Positions 9,811 through 18,173 of a stretch of 64,000 bases of DNA are shown here, piece by piece. The translations under genes and the position numbers were made by a program. The stretch covers positions 62,001 through 126,000 of the forward strand of contig DKCV01000025.1 in the NCBI GenBank assembly GCA_002449265.1, written 5' to 3'. Positions within the stretch are counted from its first letter, which is position 1. Each line of letters opens with the position of its first letter. The notes below the pieces were generated by a model. It had not been told where the DNA came from. It made no database searches and saw only the letters and a list, made by a program, of their open reading frames with translations. The stretch comes from Caryophanales bacterium UBA6865 (lineage in GTDB: Bacteria; Bacillota_I; Bacilli_A; RFN20; CAG-826).

Positions 9811-10119
9811 ATGGAACTAAATATTACGAGCAAGAAAGAATTTGATGAAAAAATTAAACAAGGGAAAATCCTTGTAGATTTCTACGCACTTTGGTGCGGC
9901 CCATGCGGGATGCTTGCCCCACTCGTGGAAAAACTAAGTGAGGAGCACACCGAAATCACCGTCATCAAAGTCAATGTTGATGAAGCCCCTGAAATTGCCG
10001 CGCAATATAACATTTATAGCATCCCTACCTTATTATTATTTGAAGAAGGGGAATTAAAGAAGACGCAAGTTGGCTATCTTCCTGAAGCCTCATTAAAACG
10101 CTTTGCGGAAGTGGAATAA
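9811..10119 (+). CDS. Thioredoxin
   Basis: 102 residues, normal thioredoxin length. The redox motif WCGPCG sits near residue 30 after VDFYAL, and the cis-proline is in YSIPTLLLF. The start at 9811 is fixed by TAGGAGG ten bases upstream; a longer in-frame reading into the TraX-like gene is not supported. No signal peptide, so cytoplasmic. Last gene of the CPBP-TraX operon. A thioredoxin reductase gene is not adjacent. Confidence 0.93.
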   Translation: MELNITSKKEFDEKIKQGKILVDFYALWCGPCGMLAPLVEKLSEEHTEITVIKVNVDEAPEIAAQYNIYSIPTLLLFEEGELKKTQVGYLPEASLKRFAEVE

Positions 10120-10158
10120 GGACATTGCTTAGCCCAAAAATCTCATAAAAATATTTTA

Positions 10159-10187
10159 TTGCGGTGAATTAGCGCTTGTGTTATATT
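10159..10187 (+). promoter_or_regulatory. Promoter of the tRNA-Asp/tRNA-Gly unit
   Basis: TTGCGG (10159-10164) and TATATT (10182-10187) are separated by exactly 17 bases and lie 17 bases before the first tRNA base. Each box fits the sigma-A consensus at four or five of six positions. Confidence 0.65.
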
Positions 10188-10204
10188 TCTAGGCGCTCTA
10201 CAGT

Positions 10205-10281
10205 GGACCATTGGTGTAGCGGTCTAACATGTCTCCCTGTCACGGAGAAGATCACGAGTTCGAATCTCGTATGGTCCGCCA
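10205..10281 (+). tRNA. tRNA-Asp (GTC)
   Basis: A complete cloverleaf of 77 bases: acceptor GGACCAT pairs with ATGGTCC, D-arm with GGTGTAGCGGTCTAACA, anticodon stem CTCCC/CGGAG with loop anticodon GTC, T-loop GTTCGAATC. The 3' CCA is encoded. Confidence 0.96.
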
Positions 10282-10290
10282 CTGTATAAT

Positions 10291-10364
10291 GCAGGTGTAG
10301 TTCAGTGGTAGAACACCAGCCTTCCAAGCTGGTTATGCGGGTCCGATTCCCGTCACCTGCTCCA
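10291..10364 (+). tRNA. tRNA-Gly (TCC)
   Basis: 74 bases: acceptor GCAGGTG pairs with CACCTGC, anticodon stem CCAGC/GCTGG with loop CTTCCAA (anticodon TCC), T-arm CGGGTCCGATTCCCG. CCA is encoded. It is 9 bases downstream of tRNA-Asp and shares its promoter and terminator. Confidence 0.96.
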
Positions 10365-10374
10365 ATTGAAAATA

Positions 10375-10397
10375 GTGCCGAGAAATCGGCATTTTTT
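10375..10397 (+). terminator. Terminator of the tRNA unit
   Basis: Stem TGCCGA/TCGGCA with loop GAAA, followed by six T. A textbook factor-independent terminator. Confidence 0.9.
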
Positions 10398-10587
10398 ATT
10401 GGTTTAAAACGAAAGGCAAATGATTCCTTTAAATAGAAAAAACAATTTACTAACTCGAAAATGAAAAGTTTCTAGTAAAAAATGATAACAAGAAAAAAGT
10501 CACACAATCAATGCCTTTTTGTTCAATCACAATTGAAAGTCCTTTCATGTAGAATCGCCCTTGCGTTCCGTTAAAATACCTTTGGTC
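10398..10587 (+). other. Non-coding stretch upstream of the purine riboswitch
   Basis: About 190 A/T-rich bases without an ORF. It holds an inverted repeat TTCAAT-CACA-ATTGAA (10522-10537) that could be an operator, and a TAAAAT (10572-10577) that is a plausible -10 box for the riboswitch transcript. Nothing else is recognised. Confidence 0.4.
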
Positions 10588-10660
10588 GAAGTCGTATATG
10601 CTGGTGATAAGGTCCTGCAGTCTCTACGTTCCATCCCCAAAGTGGAACACTACGATGTGA
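10588..10660 (+). promoter_or_regulatory. Purine riboswitch aptamer, guanine/hypoxanthine type
   Basis: P1 is TCGTA (10592-10596) with TACGA (10651-10655). P2 is GCTGG/CCTGC with loop GATAAGG, and P3 is GTTCCA/TGGAAC with loop TCCCCAAAG; the GG of L2 can kiss the CC of L3. The junction TCTCTAC matches the conserved TTTCTAC. The base-pairing position equivalent to xpt C74 (CACTACG against GACTATG) is C, so guanine or hypoxanthine rather than adenine is expected. It is followed by a terminator and an AzgA-type permease. Confidence 0.88.
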
Positions 10661-10674
10661 AATCCTGAACGAAG

Positions 10675-10696
10675 AAAGGGAAAAGTTCCCTTTTTG
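10675..10696 (+). terminator. Riboswitch expression-platform terminator
   Basis: AAAGGGAA-AAG-TTCCCTTT with a T run lies 20 bases after the purine aptamer and 72 bases before the permease start. Ligand binding is expected to favour it, giving repression by guanine/hypoxanthine. Confidence 0.85.
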
Positions 10697-10767
10697 CGTT
10701 TTGATTTTGCAAGGGCATCTCAAGCAGATACGCTTCCCAACTTCTTCTTAAAATTAGGAGGATAACC

Positions 10768-12294
10768 ATGGAAGAAAGTTTAGCCGTTAAAAACGAAAAT
10801 AACGGTGGTTGGAGTCCAAAAACGGGATTTGGACGTTTCTTAGACCGCTATTTTCACATCTCTGAAAGGGGTTCTAACATCATCAGAGAACTCGTAGGAG
10901 GACTTGTCATCTTCTTAGCGATGTTCTACATCTTACCACTCAACTCCAACATGCTCACAACTAGCTGGGTTGGCGGCGCTACTCCCAGCAATGTCAGAGT
11001 AGAAAATGGTATTCAGCAGATTCTACTTTATGGCGACAAGTGGGCTGCGGTTGATCAAGTCCATGCTGCCGTATTCGCTGCTACAGCAATCAGCGCCGCT
11101 GTCACTACCATTGTCATGGGCATCTATGGCAAACTCCCTGTTGGTCTAGCTAGTGGATTAGGACTCAACTCTTTGGTTGCCTATACCGTTATGCAAAAAA
11201 TGGGGCTCAACTTTGCTCAGAGCATGGCTATCGTTCTCGTCGATGGTATTCTCTTCTTAATCATCAGCATTACTCCACTTCGCGCGTGGGTTGTGAGAAG
11301 TATCCCGAAATCTCTCAAATTCGCTATTTCTGCCGGTATTGGTTTCTTCATTGCCTTCATTGGCTTCCAAAACATCGGAATCATCGTTCCAACCGACGGA
11401 ACAATCGTCGGATTCGGTGACTTCACTAGCCCAGCTGTCTTAACCGGTATGGCTGGCATTGTTCTAGTCCTCGTTCTTTCCTCACTCCCACAAAACAAAA
11501 AATGGGGTTTCTGGGTTTCAAAATTCGCCGTCATCATCTCAATTGTTGTCATGGCGATTATTTGTGCTTCGATGGGAAGCGCTGGCGTTAAAGGGATGCC
11601 AACGTTTTATAACGAAAGCCACGACATTGCTAATGTTGGCAATTTTGGGAAAATCTTTGGTGCTGCTGTTTTTGGCTTTGATGCCTTCTTAAATCCTACA
11701 GCGATTGCTGTTACTTTCGCCCTTCTCTTCGTTGACTTCTTTGATACCACTGGTACTTTGGTTGGTGTTGAAGCTGGCGCTGGAATGGTTGATGAACAAG
11801 GCAGAATCACCGTTGATGATCGTCCAGCGATGATCACTGACGCTATCGGAACTTGCTTTGGCGCTATTTGCGGAACTACTACCGTTACTTCCTTCGTTGA
11901 AAGCACCACTGGTGTTGCCGCTGGCGCAAGAACTGGTTTAGCAGCCGTTACCACTGGTTTGCTCTTTGCTCTTAGCTTAGCGATTTATCCAGGTTTAGCG
12001 ATGTTCTCTTCTAGCTCCGTCACAGGACTTGCTCTAGTCTATGTCGGCGTTTGCATGTTCAAGAACCTCGAAAAACTTGAATGGCACGATTGGATTGCTG
12101 TCGGAAGTGGTTTCTTCACTGTCTTGGTCATGACCATCTCCTATAGCATTTCTGACGGTATTGCCTTTGGCTTCATCACCTACACGATCATGACTTTAGC
12201 CGCTGGCAAATTCAAAAAGAGCGACATCACTGTTGCTTGCTGCTCTTTAGCCTTCATTGCTATCTACATCACAAAAGCATTAGTTATTAAATAA
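10768..12294 (+). CDS. pbuG: AzgA-family purine permease
   Basis: 508 residues with about 12 to 14 membrane helices, belonging to the AzgA (NCS2-like) guanine/hypoxanthine/adenine:cation symporters. Family features include the N-terminal RELVGGLVIFLAMFYIL, GLASGLGLNS, the TM8-region motif FVDFFDTTGTLVG, and TTTVTSFVESTTGVAAGARTGL. The start follows AGGAGG by seven bases. Regulation by the upstream guanine-type riboswitch supports guanine/hypoxanthine as substrate. Monocistronic, ending in its own terminator. Confidence 0.9.
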   Translation: MEESLAVKNENNGGWSPKTGFGRFLDRYFHISERGSNIIRELVGGLVIFLAMFYILPLNSNMLTTSWVGGATPSNVRVENGIQQILLYGDKWAAVDQVHAAVFAATAISAAVTTIVMGIYGKLPVGLASGLGLNSLVAYTVMQKMGLNFAQSMAIVLVDGILFLIISITPLRAWVVRSIPKSLKFAISAGIGFFIAFIGFQNIGIIVPTDGTIVGFGDFTSPAVLTGMAGIVLVLVLSSLPQNKKWGFWVSKFAVIISIVVMAIICASMGSAGVKGMPTFYNESHDIANVGNFGKIFGAAVFGFDAFLNPTAIAVTFALLFVDFFDTTGTLVGVEAGAGMVDEQGRITVDDRPAMITDAIGTCFGAICGTTTVTSFVESTTGVAAGARTGLAAVTTGLLFALSLAIYPGLAMFSSSSVTGLALVYVGVCMFKNLEKLEWHDWIAVGSGFFTVLVMTISYSISDGIAFGFITYTIMTLAAGKFKKSDITVACCSLAFIAIYITKALVIK

Positions 12295-12303
12295 CTTATT
12301 ACA

Positions 12304-12347
12304 AGGGCTGCTAATTGACTGACTTCAGTTAACAGCTCTTTTCTTTT
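12304..12347 (+). terminator. Terminator of the purine permease
   Basis: Imperfect hairpin GGGCTG...CAGCTC with inner TAATTGA/TCAGTTA pairing, then CTTTTCTTTTT. Confidence 0.75.
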
Positions 12348-12400
12348 TGTCATCTTAAGAAAAAGAGTATAGTCATTCTTATCAATAAAGGATTAAAGAT

Positions 12401-12997
12401 ATGAGATATAAAGAATTTGTCCTTGCTACCAATAACAAAAATAAACTAAAAGAATATCAAGAAATGTTCACTCCGTTAGGGATTAAAGTACATAGTCTAG
12501 ACGAATTGAACATCCATGTTGATGTGGATGAAAACGGAAAAACATACGAAGAGAATTCCTATTTAAAAGCAAAAGCAATCCGAGCACTTGTTTCTATGCC
12601 TACTCTCGCAGACGATTCCGGGATTGAAATCGCATCTATGGGTGAGCATTTTCCTGGCATCTATAGTGCGAGATTTGCCAAAAAAGAAGGCGGATATCCT
12701 GCTGTTTTTGATGTCGTTAACCAAAGAATCGAAGGGAAAGACCGAAGCGCAGAATTTCATTGCTGTATTTGTTATTTAGAAGAAAAAGATTCCTCGCCTC
12801 TTTTCTTTGAAGGAGTTTGTAAAGGGCATTTATTGCCTAAGCCTCTAGGAAAAGGCGGCTTTGGATATGATCCAATCTTTCATTATGACGAAGGAAATTT
12901 AGATTTTGGAATATGTAGCGAAGAAGAAAAGAACCACTGCAGCCACCGTTATAACGCCTTGAAGAAATTCGTCGCTTATTTAATTAAAGAATCGTAA
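12401..12997 (+). CDS. rdgB: RdgB/HAM1-type XTP/dITP diphosphatase
   Basis: 198 residues. It hydrolyses non-canonical purine triphosphates (XTP, dITP, ITP) to monophosphates, cleaning the nucleotide pool. Motifs: ATNNKNKLKEY near the N-terminus, TLADDSGIEI (catalytic Asp), FPGIYSARFA, GGFGYDPIF, and SHRYNAL at the C-terminus. Shine-Dalgarno AAAGGA precedes the ATG. Its 3' end overlaps the convergent YhhN gene by 14 bases. Confidence 0.95.
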   Translation: MRYKEFVLATNNKNKLKEYQEMFTPLGIKVHSLDELNIHVDVDENGKTYEENSYLKAKAIRALVSMPTLADDSGIEIASMGEHFPGIYSARFAKKEGGYPAVFDVVNQRIEGKDRSAEFHCCICYLEEKDSSPLFFEGVCKGHLLPKPLGKGGFGYDPIFHYDEGNLDFGICSEEEKNHCSHRYNALKKFVAYLIKES

Positions 12998-13673
12998 AGA
13001 TAATGCCATAAACGATACCGGCTTGTCCAAGTAGATAAGTCAGCATGATATAGAAATCGCGACGTGGGAAATCATGACGAAACATCGTGGAAGTCAAAAT
13101 CACGTCACTAGAGAAGAATAGGATCGAACCCAATAAGACAAATAAGTACCAATGAACACCAATAAAATATAGCCCTAGAGCGGATGTTCCAATGACAGAA
13201 AGCAATGTCGAACAATAAATGGTACCAGAAATCGTGAAAAGTTTGCTGTGCTTGGTTAATCCCCAAATCGGTCCAGCGGTAATCAGCATGAAAGCGAAAT
13301 AAATCACGAACATGACTAAATATGCCCACCACTCCAGTACTCCCAATTCGGCGACCATCATAATTGTATTCGCGATGTAGCAAAAATGACCGATAAGAAA
13401 AGAAGATAAGCCGGAAATTAAACACAATCTTTTATTTTTATAAAGCAAGAAGAAATCGCCTATCGCGCCAAAAAAACAGCCAATATAAATTAAGAAGTAC
13501 GCTGGAGCAGCAATAAAGGCCGCTATACCCAAAAAGATAAGGCAAAACGGTTTAGAAAGCCGTCTGATTTTTTCAAATTCAAAGAAGCCGCATACGATAT
13601 TGATAAGACTAGTTAAGCCAAATAAAATCGAGAAGACGAGGAAGGAAATAAAGTGGGCATCGCTATTAAACAT
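12984..13673 (-). CDS. YhhN/TMEM86-family membrane protein
   Basis: 229 residues, about eight membrane helices. The pattern GCFFGAIGDFFLL and the later FLIGHFCYIAN match the YhhN (PF07947) family, whose animal member TMEM86B is a lysoplasmalogenase; bacterial activity is unproven here. Shine-Dalgarno AGGAGG is well placed. It follows the PF06541-type gene by 11 bases, forming a two-gene operon. Confidence 0.75.
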   Translation of the reverse strand: MFNSDAHFISFLVFSILFGLTSLINIVCGFFEFEKIRRLSKPFCLIFLGIAAFIAAPAYFLIYIGCFFGAIGDFFLLYKNKRLCLISGLSSFLIGHFCYIANTIMMVAELGVLEWWAYLVMFVIYFAFMLITAGPIWGLTKHSKLFTISGTIYCSTLLSVIGTSALGLYFIGVHWYLFVLLGSILFFSSDVILTSTMFRHDFPRRDFYIMLTYLLGQAGIVYGIIFTIL

Positions 13674-13684
13674 AGATCATCCTC

Positions 13685-14533
13685 CTATTGATTTTGATTC
13701 TTTTTGTCCTTTCTATTCTTACGTCTTTCTTCGCGACGTTCATCTTGAAGCTTAACTTTTCTTGCGCGCATCTCTTCTTTTTCTTTTTGACGTTCATAAA
13801 ACGCTTTAACTTGTGGAGATCCTTTTAATTTGTCGACATATTCTTTCACTGTTGTAGATAAAGAGGAGACTTTTTCAGAGAAGAAGAAAAGCTTTGGCGC
13901 TTTCTTTTTCATTTTTAAAGCCTTATCTTGCATATAAATTTTGATGCGGTCCCAATCAACAACTAGGCGCGAATCGGAAACAGCCTTGCGAATGCGCGTT
14001 ACTAAATGCAAGGAATATCCAAAATCAAGCACAAGCACGCCAAGAAAGAAGCCAATAATCGTCGCAGCAACTAAAATCGTGTCTTTTGCAATAACTAAAT
14101 CGCTTAATTCGACCATAGAGGGGTGCAATAAATATAAATACCCTACCCCTGCAACAAGCCAAATCGCACTAAAAAGAGGGCAAATGATGCCTTGAACATT
14201 TCCCCAACGCCTAGAATAATCCCAAAGTTTGATTCTCATTCCTTTAATGAAAATAATGCCGGCGATATATTCTAGAAGTGTCATTAAAACCCCAATGACG
14301 AGGATTTCCACTAAGGCAGCGGCCCAATCTAATGGGATCCAGTTCCTCCAAGGCAAAGAACACATAAAATAAAAGCCAATCGTTCCGAATCCATACAAAG
14401 GGAGGAACGGGCCAGTAAGAAAACCAGGGTTCACCCATTTCTTTTGGCTAATAAAACGGCGAAAAAATAGTTCAATAATCCAGCCAACTGCTCCGCCGAA
14501 TAAAAATAAGAACGCGTAACGATAAAACTCCAT
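13685..14533 (-). CDS. Putative ABC-transporter type IV (PF06541-like) membrane protein
   Basis: 282 residues with about six membrane helices, then a highly basic, charged C-terminal tail (about 230-282). The N-terminal GGAVGWIIELFFRR and NPGFLTGPFLPLYGFG, and LWDYSRRWGNVQGIICP, fit PF06541, named a putative ABC permease although no ATPase is present; the true role is unknown. An extended -10 (TGATAAAAT) ends 8 bases before the ATG with no Shine-Dalgarno, so the message may be leaderless. Divergent from the MFS gene across 42 bases. Confidence 0.7.
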   Translation of the reverse strand: MEFYRYAFLFLFGGAVGWIIELFFRRFISQKKWVNPGFLTGPFLPLYGFGTIGFYFMCSLPWRNWIPLDWAAALVEILVIGVLMTLLEYIAGIIFIKGMRIKLWDYSRRWGNVQGIICPLFSAIWLVAGVGYLYLLHPSMVELSDLVIAKDTILVAATIIGFFLGVLVLDFGYSLHLVTRIRKAVSDSRLVVDWDRIKIYMQDKALKMKKKAPKLFFFSEKVSSLSTTVKEYVDKLKGSPQVKAFYERQKEKEEMRARKVKLQDERREERRKNRKDKKNQNQ

Positions 14534-14575
14534 GCAAAATTATTTTATCATAAGTCAGTTTTAAAAGGGCATATA

Positions 14576-16003
14576 ATGAGAGACATGAAACAAGAAAAAT
14601 TACCGCTAAGAGAATGGGTTTTGATCATCTTGATTGGTTTTGCGGGTCAACTTGCTTGGATGATTGAAAACAATTACATCAACATGTGGGTTTATTCCCA
14701 AACAAGTAACAACGATTACATCACTTGGATGACTATCGCTAGTGCAATCGCTGCCACACTAACGACATTTTTCATGGGTGCATTAAGCGATAGATTAGGG
14801 AAACGGAAATTATTCATTGCTGGCGGATATGCGATTTGGGGAATTACCGTTTTCTTGTTCGGAATGTGTTCCTATCACAATAGTGAAATGATGTTTGGCG
14901 AATCTGGAGCAGCGTTAGGCGTAGGAATATCCATGGTTGTCGTAGACTGCTTAATGACTTTCTTTGGAAGTAGCGCGAATGACGCCGCGTTTAATGCAAG
15001 AGTCACAGATATCACAAATGAGAATAATCGCGGCAAAGTCGAGTCGGTTCTTTCGATTTTGCCTTTAATTGCCACCATTGCTGTCTTAGGAATCGCTGGA
15101 GCAATTGGCGCTAACGCTAACCCGGATAAAACTCAACAAGAAGCAATCGCAAGTTTAGGAGTGACGAGCGCCGATTATTTAGCGAAGCCCTGGTTGCTTT
15201 TCTTCATTATTTTCGGAGCAATCACTTCTACAATCGGAATTATTTGCTTCTTTTTGCTACCAAAAGACGAAATTAAGCCAAACAAAGAATCCAATTACTG
15301 GAATAACCTCATCTATGGTTTTAAGCCAAGCGTAATTAAAAAGAACCGCAATCTCTATATTTCTTTATTAACGTTTATGGCATTCAACATGGCTATTGAT
15401 GCATTTATGCCATATTTCATGGTCTATTTCCAAAATTCAAAAGAGTACCATGGTTTAGCGATGAGCGGATTAAATTTCTATTTGCCACTTGGTGCGATTC
15501 TATTAATCGCAAGCATTGTCGTCGTTATTTTAGGCGTTACGCTTATGGACAAAGTCGAAAAAACAAAGTTGCTTCTTCCAGCGCTAAGCGTTTGCGGATT
15601 AGGGTTCTTGTTCATGTTCTTTAGCGTAGACACTTGGGCTGTCATTATTAGTGGCATCCTTATGATGAGCGGATATTTAGTCGGCACCGCCATTTGCGGG
15701 GCAATCGTAAGAAACGAAACACCAAAAGAAGAAGTTGGCTTATTCCAAGGAGTGAGGATGTTTTTTACAGTCCTAATTCCTATGATTGTCGGTAGTTCAG
15801 TAAGCGACGCTTCGATGCGGGCGGCTTATGGCACTTACACCGATCCAACATACGGCACTACCGTTACTGCGCCAAATGAATATATGTTCCTTGTTGCATT
15901 TTGTTTTATCTTAATCGCTTTCATCCCAGCCGTTTGGCTATTCCTTCGAAAAAGAAAAGAAGAAGCAAAAGCCTCTTCTAGTGATAACGAAATCGAAAAG
16001 TAG
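14576..16003 (+). CDS. MFS transporter
   Basis: 475 residues, about 12 membrane segments. The loop 2-3 motif of the major facilitator superfamily is recognisable (GALSDRLGKRKLFI). A hydrophilic central loop (IKPNKESNYWNNL) separates the two halves. Overall it resembles SLC45/GPH-like sugar carriers, but the substrate cannot be read from sequence. AAAGGG stands 6 bases before ATG; Met4 is an alternative start. Convergent with the lipoprotein gene, 5 bases apart. Confidence 0.8.
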   Translation: MRDMKQEKLPLREWVLIILIGFAGQLAWMIENNYINMWVYSQTSNNDYITWMTIASAIAATLTTFFMGALSDRLGKRKLFIAGGYAIWGITVFLFGMCSYHNSEMMFGESGAALGVGISMVVVDCLMTFFGSSANDAAFNARVTDITNENNRGKVESVLSILPLIATIAVLGIAGAIGANANPDKTQQEAIASLGVTSADYLAKPWLLFFIIFGAITSTIGIICFFLLPKDEIKPNKESNYWNNLIYGFKPSVIKKNRNLYISLLTFMAFNMAIDAFMPYFMVYFQNSKEYHGLAMSGLNFYLPLGAILLIASIVVVILGVTLMDKVEKTKLLLPALSVCGLGFLFMFFSVDTWAVIISGILMMSGYLVGTAICGAIVRNETPKEEVGLFQGVRMFFTVLIPMIVGSSVSDASMRAAYGTYTDPTYGTTVTAPNEYMFLVAFCFILIAFIPAVWLFLRKRKEEAKASSSDNEIEK

Positions 16004-16008
16004 AACGA

Positions 16009-17574
16009 TTACTTTTTCGAAATTTCAATATCACCTAATATAGGAACGGTTGTATTTCCTTTTTTTGAAGCATCAGTTAACAAAGAATAATTTTCTCCTT
16101 TGCACCCTTCTGGCAAAACAATATCGTTCAAGCCACCGGTTTGATACTTTATTTCGCAGTTGTCGATGCCAAATTCAAGATCAGAAACAGTAGTTTCTTT
16201 CCCCTCTGCATCAGTGAAGCTAATTTCATTTCCGTTAAAAGTAATCGTAGTTCCGTACGCAATATTGTAAGATTTGGCCACACCACTGATTTTCACTTCG
16301 CAATCGCTATAAACAGGGAATATTTTCATTGGTGCGGAAACAATATTTTCATCATTAGAATTGAAAAGCATTTTATTAGCGTATAGCTCGGGAACTTTTT
16401 CATCTCCATCTTTCCCTACTTTCCCAAATGAGTTATCGTAACTTACAAATTCAGAGTAAAAACCTCTCCAAGTGCGAATGTTCTTGCCTGAAATCGAGGT
16501 GGTTTTGTTTTTATCGGAATGAGTCGTATCTGAGGTTACAGTTTTGTTATCACTACTAAAAGCAATTTTTGAAGAATAATCGCCCCAAATAGATGAAACA
16601 ATTTTTGATGGATCTAGATAATCATTATAAGAATTATAGACTTGGATTTCATAAGTGCGTTTGTAGTCATCGCTAAAATTCGCATAATACGAAATTTCAA
16701 TAGGCTTATTGGAATTAGCGGAGCCTAGTAGCTCCCAATTTCCATCAAAGCCATACAAATCAAGTGTGTAGTAGCCTTTCTCATCTTTTGTCCCGATATC
16801 TTCATAAAAGGAACCGGGTACGAGGCCTGCAGTAGCGTCGTTAGGCTTTCCTTCTCCGGAAGAGAACGTTAGTTTTTCAGTATTCCCTATACCAAACGGC
16901 CTTTCGCAATTTTCTTTAAAACCAAACCCTTTAAAGTCATTGATATAACCATATTTGGCAACTTTTGTTAGATTTTCAGGGAACTCACTAACAAAATTAT
17001 CTGATGCATTGCCTAACGTATAGGTTTTTCCATAACCAAAAGGTTTGTCGTCACTGCCTTTGATTGTTGACCCAGAATTATAAAATCTCGTTCGATATTG
17101 GATTGGTGTTTCCACAAAGTTCGCATAAAGAGAGCAATTTCCCTTAATAAATTTTGGGTCAACTTTGTCACCACTGTTCGGAGCTAATTTAGCACTGCTA
17201 TTTTCACTAGTAGCACCATGGTCATAAGCAGGAAGAGAAGTATCGATATCAGCGTATGTTCCTTTCCATTCAATATTTGAAAAGCCACTTTTGAAGCGAT
17301 AACCAGCTTTAGAAGGCTTTTGCTTTGATTTTTCATCATAACGAGGTTGGTCTTCATATGGCTGAATAGAAGTCACGGGTTGTCCATAAGCAACATAAGC
17401 GTATCCGATTTTTTTGCATTCTTCTTTGTTTTCGCTCGCATCATCATAAAATTCGACAAGAAAACTATATGCTTTTGAATCTCCGCCATTAGAAGTAGCG
17501 CCGCATGACCCTAAAGAAAAACAAAGCGTGCCTAATAGAAGTGAAGAAACAAATTTATTTGAGTGCTTAATCAT
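16009..17574 (-). CDS. Secreted lipoprotein with beta-repeat domains
   Basis: About 521 residues. A lipoprotein signal peptide is clear: basic start (MIKHSNK), hydrophobic core and lipobox LGSC with the lipidated Cys at about 24. I place the start at 17574, five codons into the longer frame, because GATAAT ends six bases before that ATG and TTGTTT lies 17 bases further up. The mature part has about three to four loosely repeated beta-rich units (aromatic/Gly pattern such as KAGYRFKSGFSNIEWKG, KYGYINDFKGFGF, RTWRGFYSEF), reminiscent of Listeria-Bacteroides/InlB-type repeats. Function unknown; likely surface exposed. Confidence 0.65.
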   Translation of the reverse strand: MIKHSNKFVSSLLLGTLCFSLGSCGATSNGGDSKAYSFLVEFYDDASENKEECKKIGYAYVAYGQPVTSIQPYEDQPRYDEKSKQKPSKAGYRFKSGFSNIEWKGTYADIDTSLPAYDHGATSENSSAKLAPNSGDKVDPKFIKGNCSLYANFVETPIQYRTRFYNSGSTIKGSDDKPFGYGKTYTLGNASDNFVSEFPENLTKVAKYGYINDFKGFGFKENCERPFGIGNTEKLTFSSGEGKPNDATAGLVPGSFYEDIGTKDEKGYYTLDLYGFDGNWELLGSANSNKPIEISYYANFSDDYKRTYEIQVYNSYNDYLDPSKIVSSIWGDYSSKIAFSSDNKTVTSDTTHSDKNKTTSISGKNIRTWRGFYSEFVSYDNSFGKVGKDGDEKVPELYANKMLFNSNDENIVSAPMKIFPVYSDCEVKISGVAKSYNIAYGTTITFNGNEISFTDAEGKETTVSDLEFGIDNCEIKYQTGGLNDIVLPEGCKGENYSLLTDASKKGNTTVPILGDIEISKK

Positions 17575-17684
17575 GGCTTGATTATCCATTTTTATTTAAT
17601 GAAAAACAAGATTTACATTGTAAAACAATGTTGCTCAATAAATGCTTCAAGGGTATAGTTATTGCGCATAAGGATTGTTTTTAT

Positions 17685-18164
17685 ATGAAAAAATCAAGTA
17701 ATGGAAATATTGTTCTAACATTTGCAACGAGCATCTTCGCTTTAATCAGCATCTGTGTTTTGTTCGCTAACGCATTTAGTGATGCAACCTGGGGAACGGG
17801 CTTTGAAGTAATTTTCGGATTAGAAAGCAAAAATACCGCATTTTGCTTAGGATTATTTATTGCTTTCTTATGCGGATGCCTTGCGGTTTTCTTACCATTC
17901 GTTTCTTTCTTCACCAAAGGTAAAGCGCGCGTTGGTTTATTCTTGTTCTTAGCCGTTTTAAGCATTGCAAGCGCAACGCTCATGCTATTCGGAAAGCAGT
18001 TCTTCCTCTCCAGTAACGCTTTCGATTATAGCGGCGAAACATCATTGGACGGAACTTTTGCGATAGGTACAGCACTTATCGCAAATGCGGTCTTCATGTA
18101 TCTAGCTGGCGCTACTTCTTTATTAGGCGCTTACACAAATCGCCCAAGCAAAGAAGAAGAATAA
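17685..18164 (+). CDS. Small four-helix membrane protein, unknown
   Basis: 159 residues starting at MKKSSNGN; an upstream in-frame ATG (17628) would add 19 poorly conserved-looking residues, and TATAGT at 17654-17659 lies between the two, so 17685 is preferred. Four hydrophobic segments (about 9-29, 47-71, 83-101, 124-147) and a short charged C-terminus. No family recognised. A terminator hairpin lies inside the 3' end of the convergent vsr gene. Confidence 0.6.
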   Translation: MKKSSNGNIVLTFATSIFALISICVLFANAFSDATWGTGFEVIFGLESKNTAFCLGLFIAFLCGCLAVFLPFVSFFTKGKARVGLFLFLAVLSIASATLMLFGKQFFLSSNAFDYSGETSLDGTFAIGTALIANAVFMYLAGATSLLGAYTNRPSKEEE

Positions 18165-18173
18165 TTTCTTGCA

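Noticed and set aside
11217..11954. Minus-strand ORFs of 111 and 115 codons inside the purine permease
   Set aside because: Low-complexity Val/Thr/Pro translations typical of antisense to membrane-helix codons.
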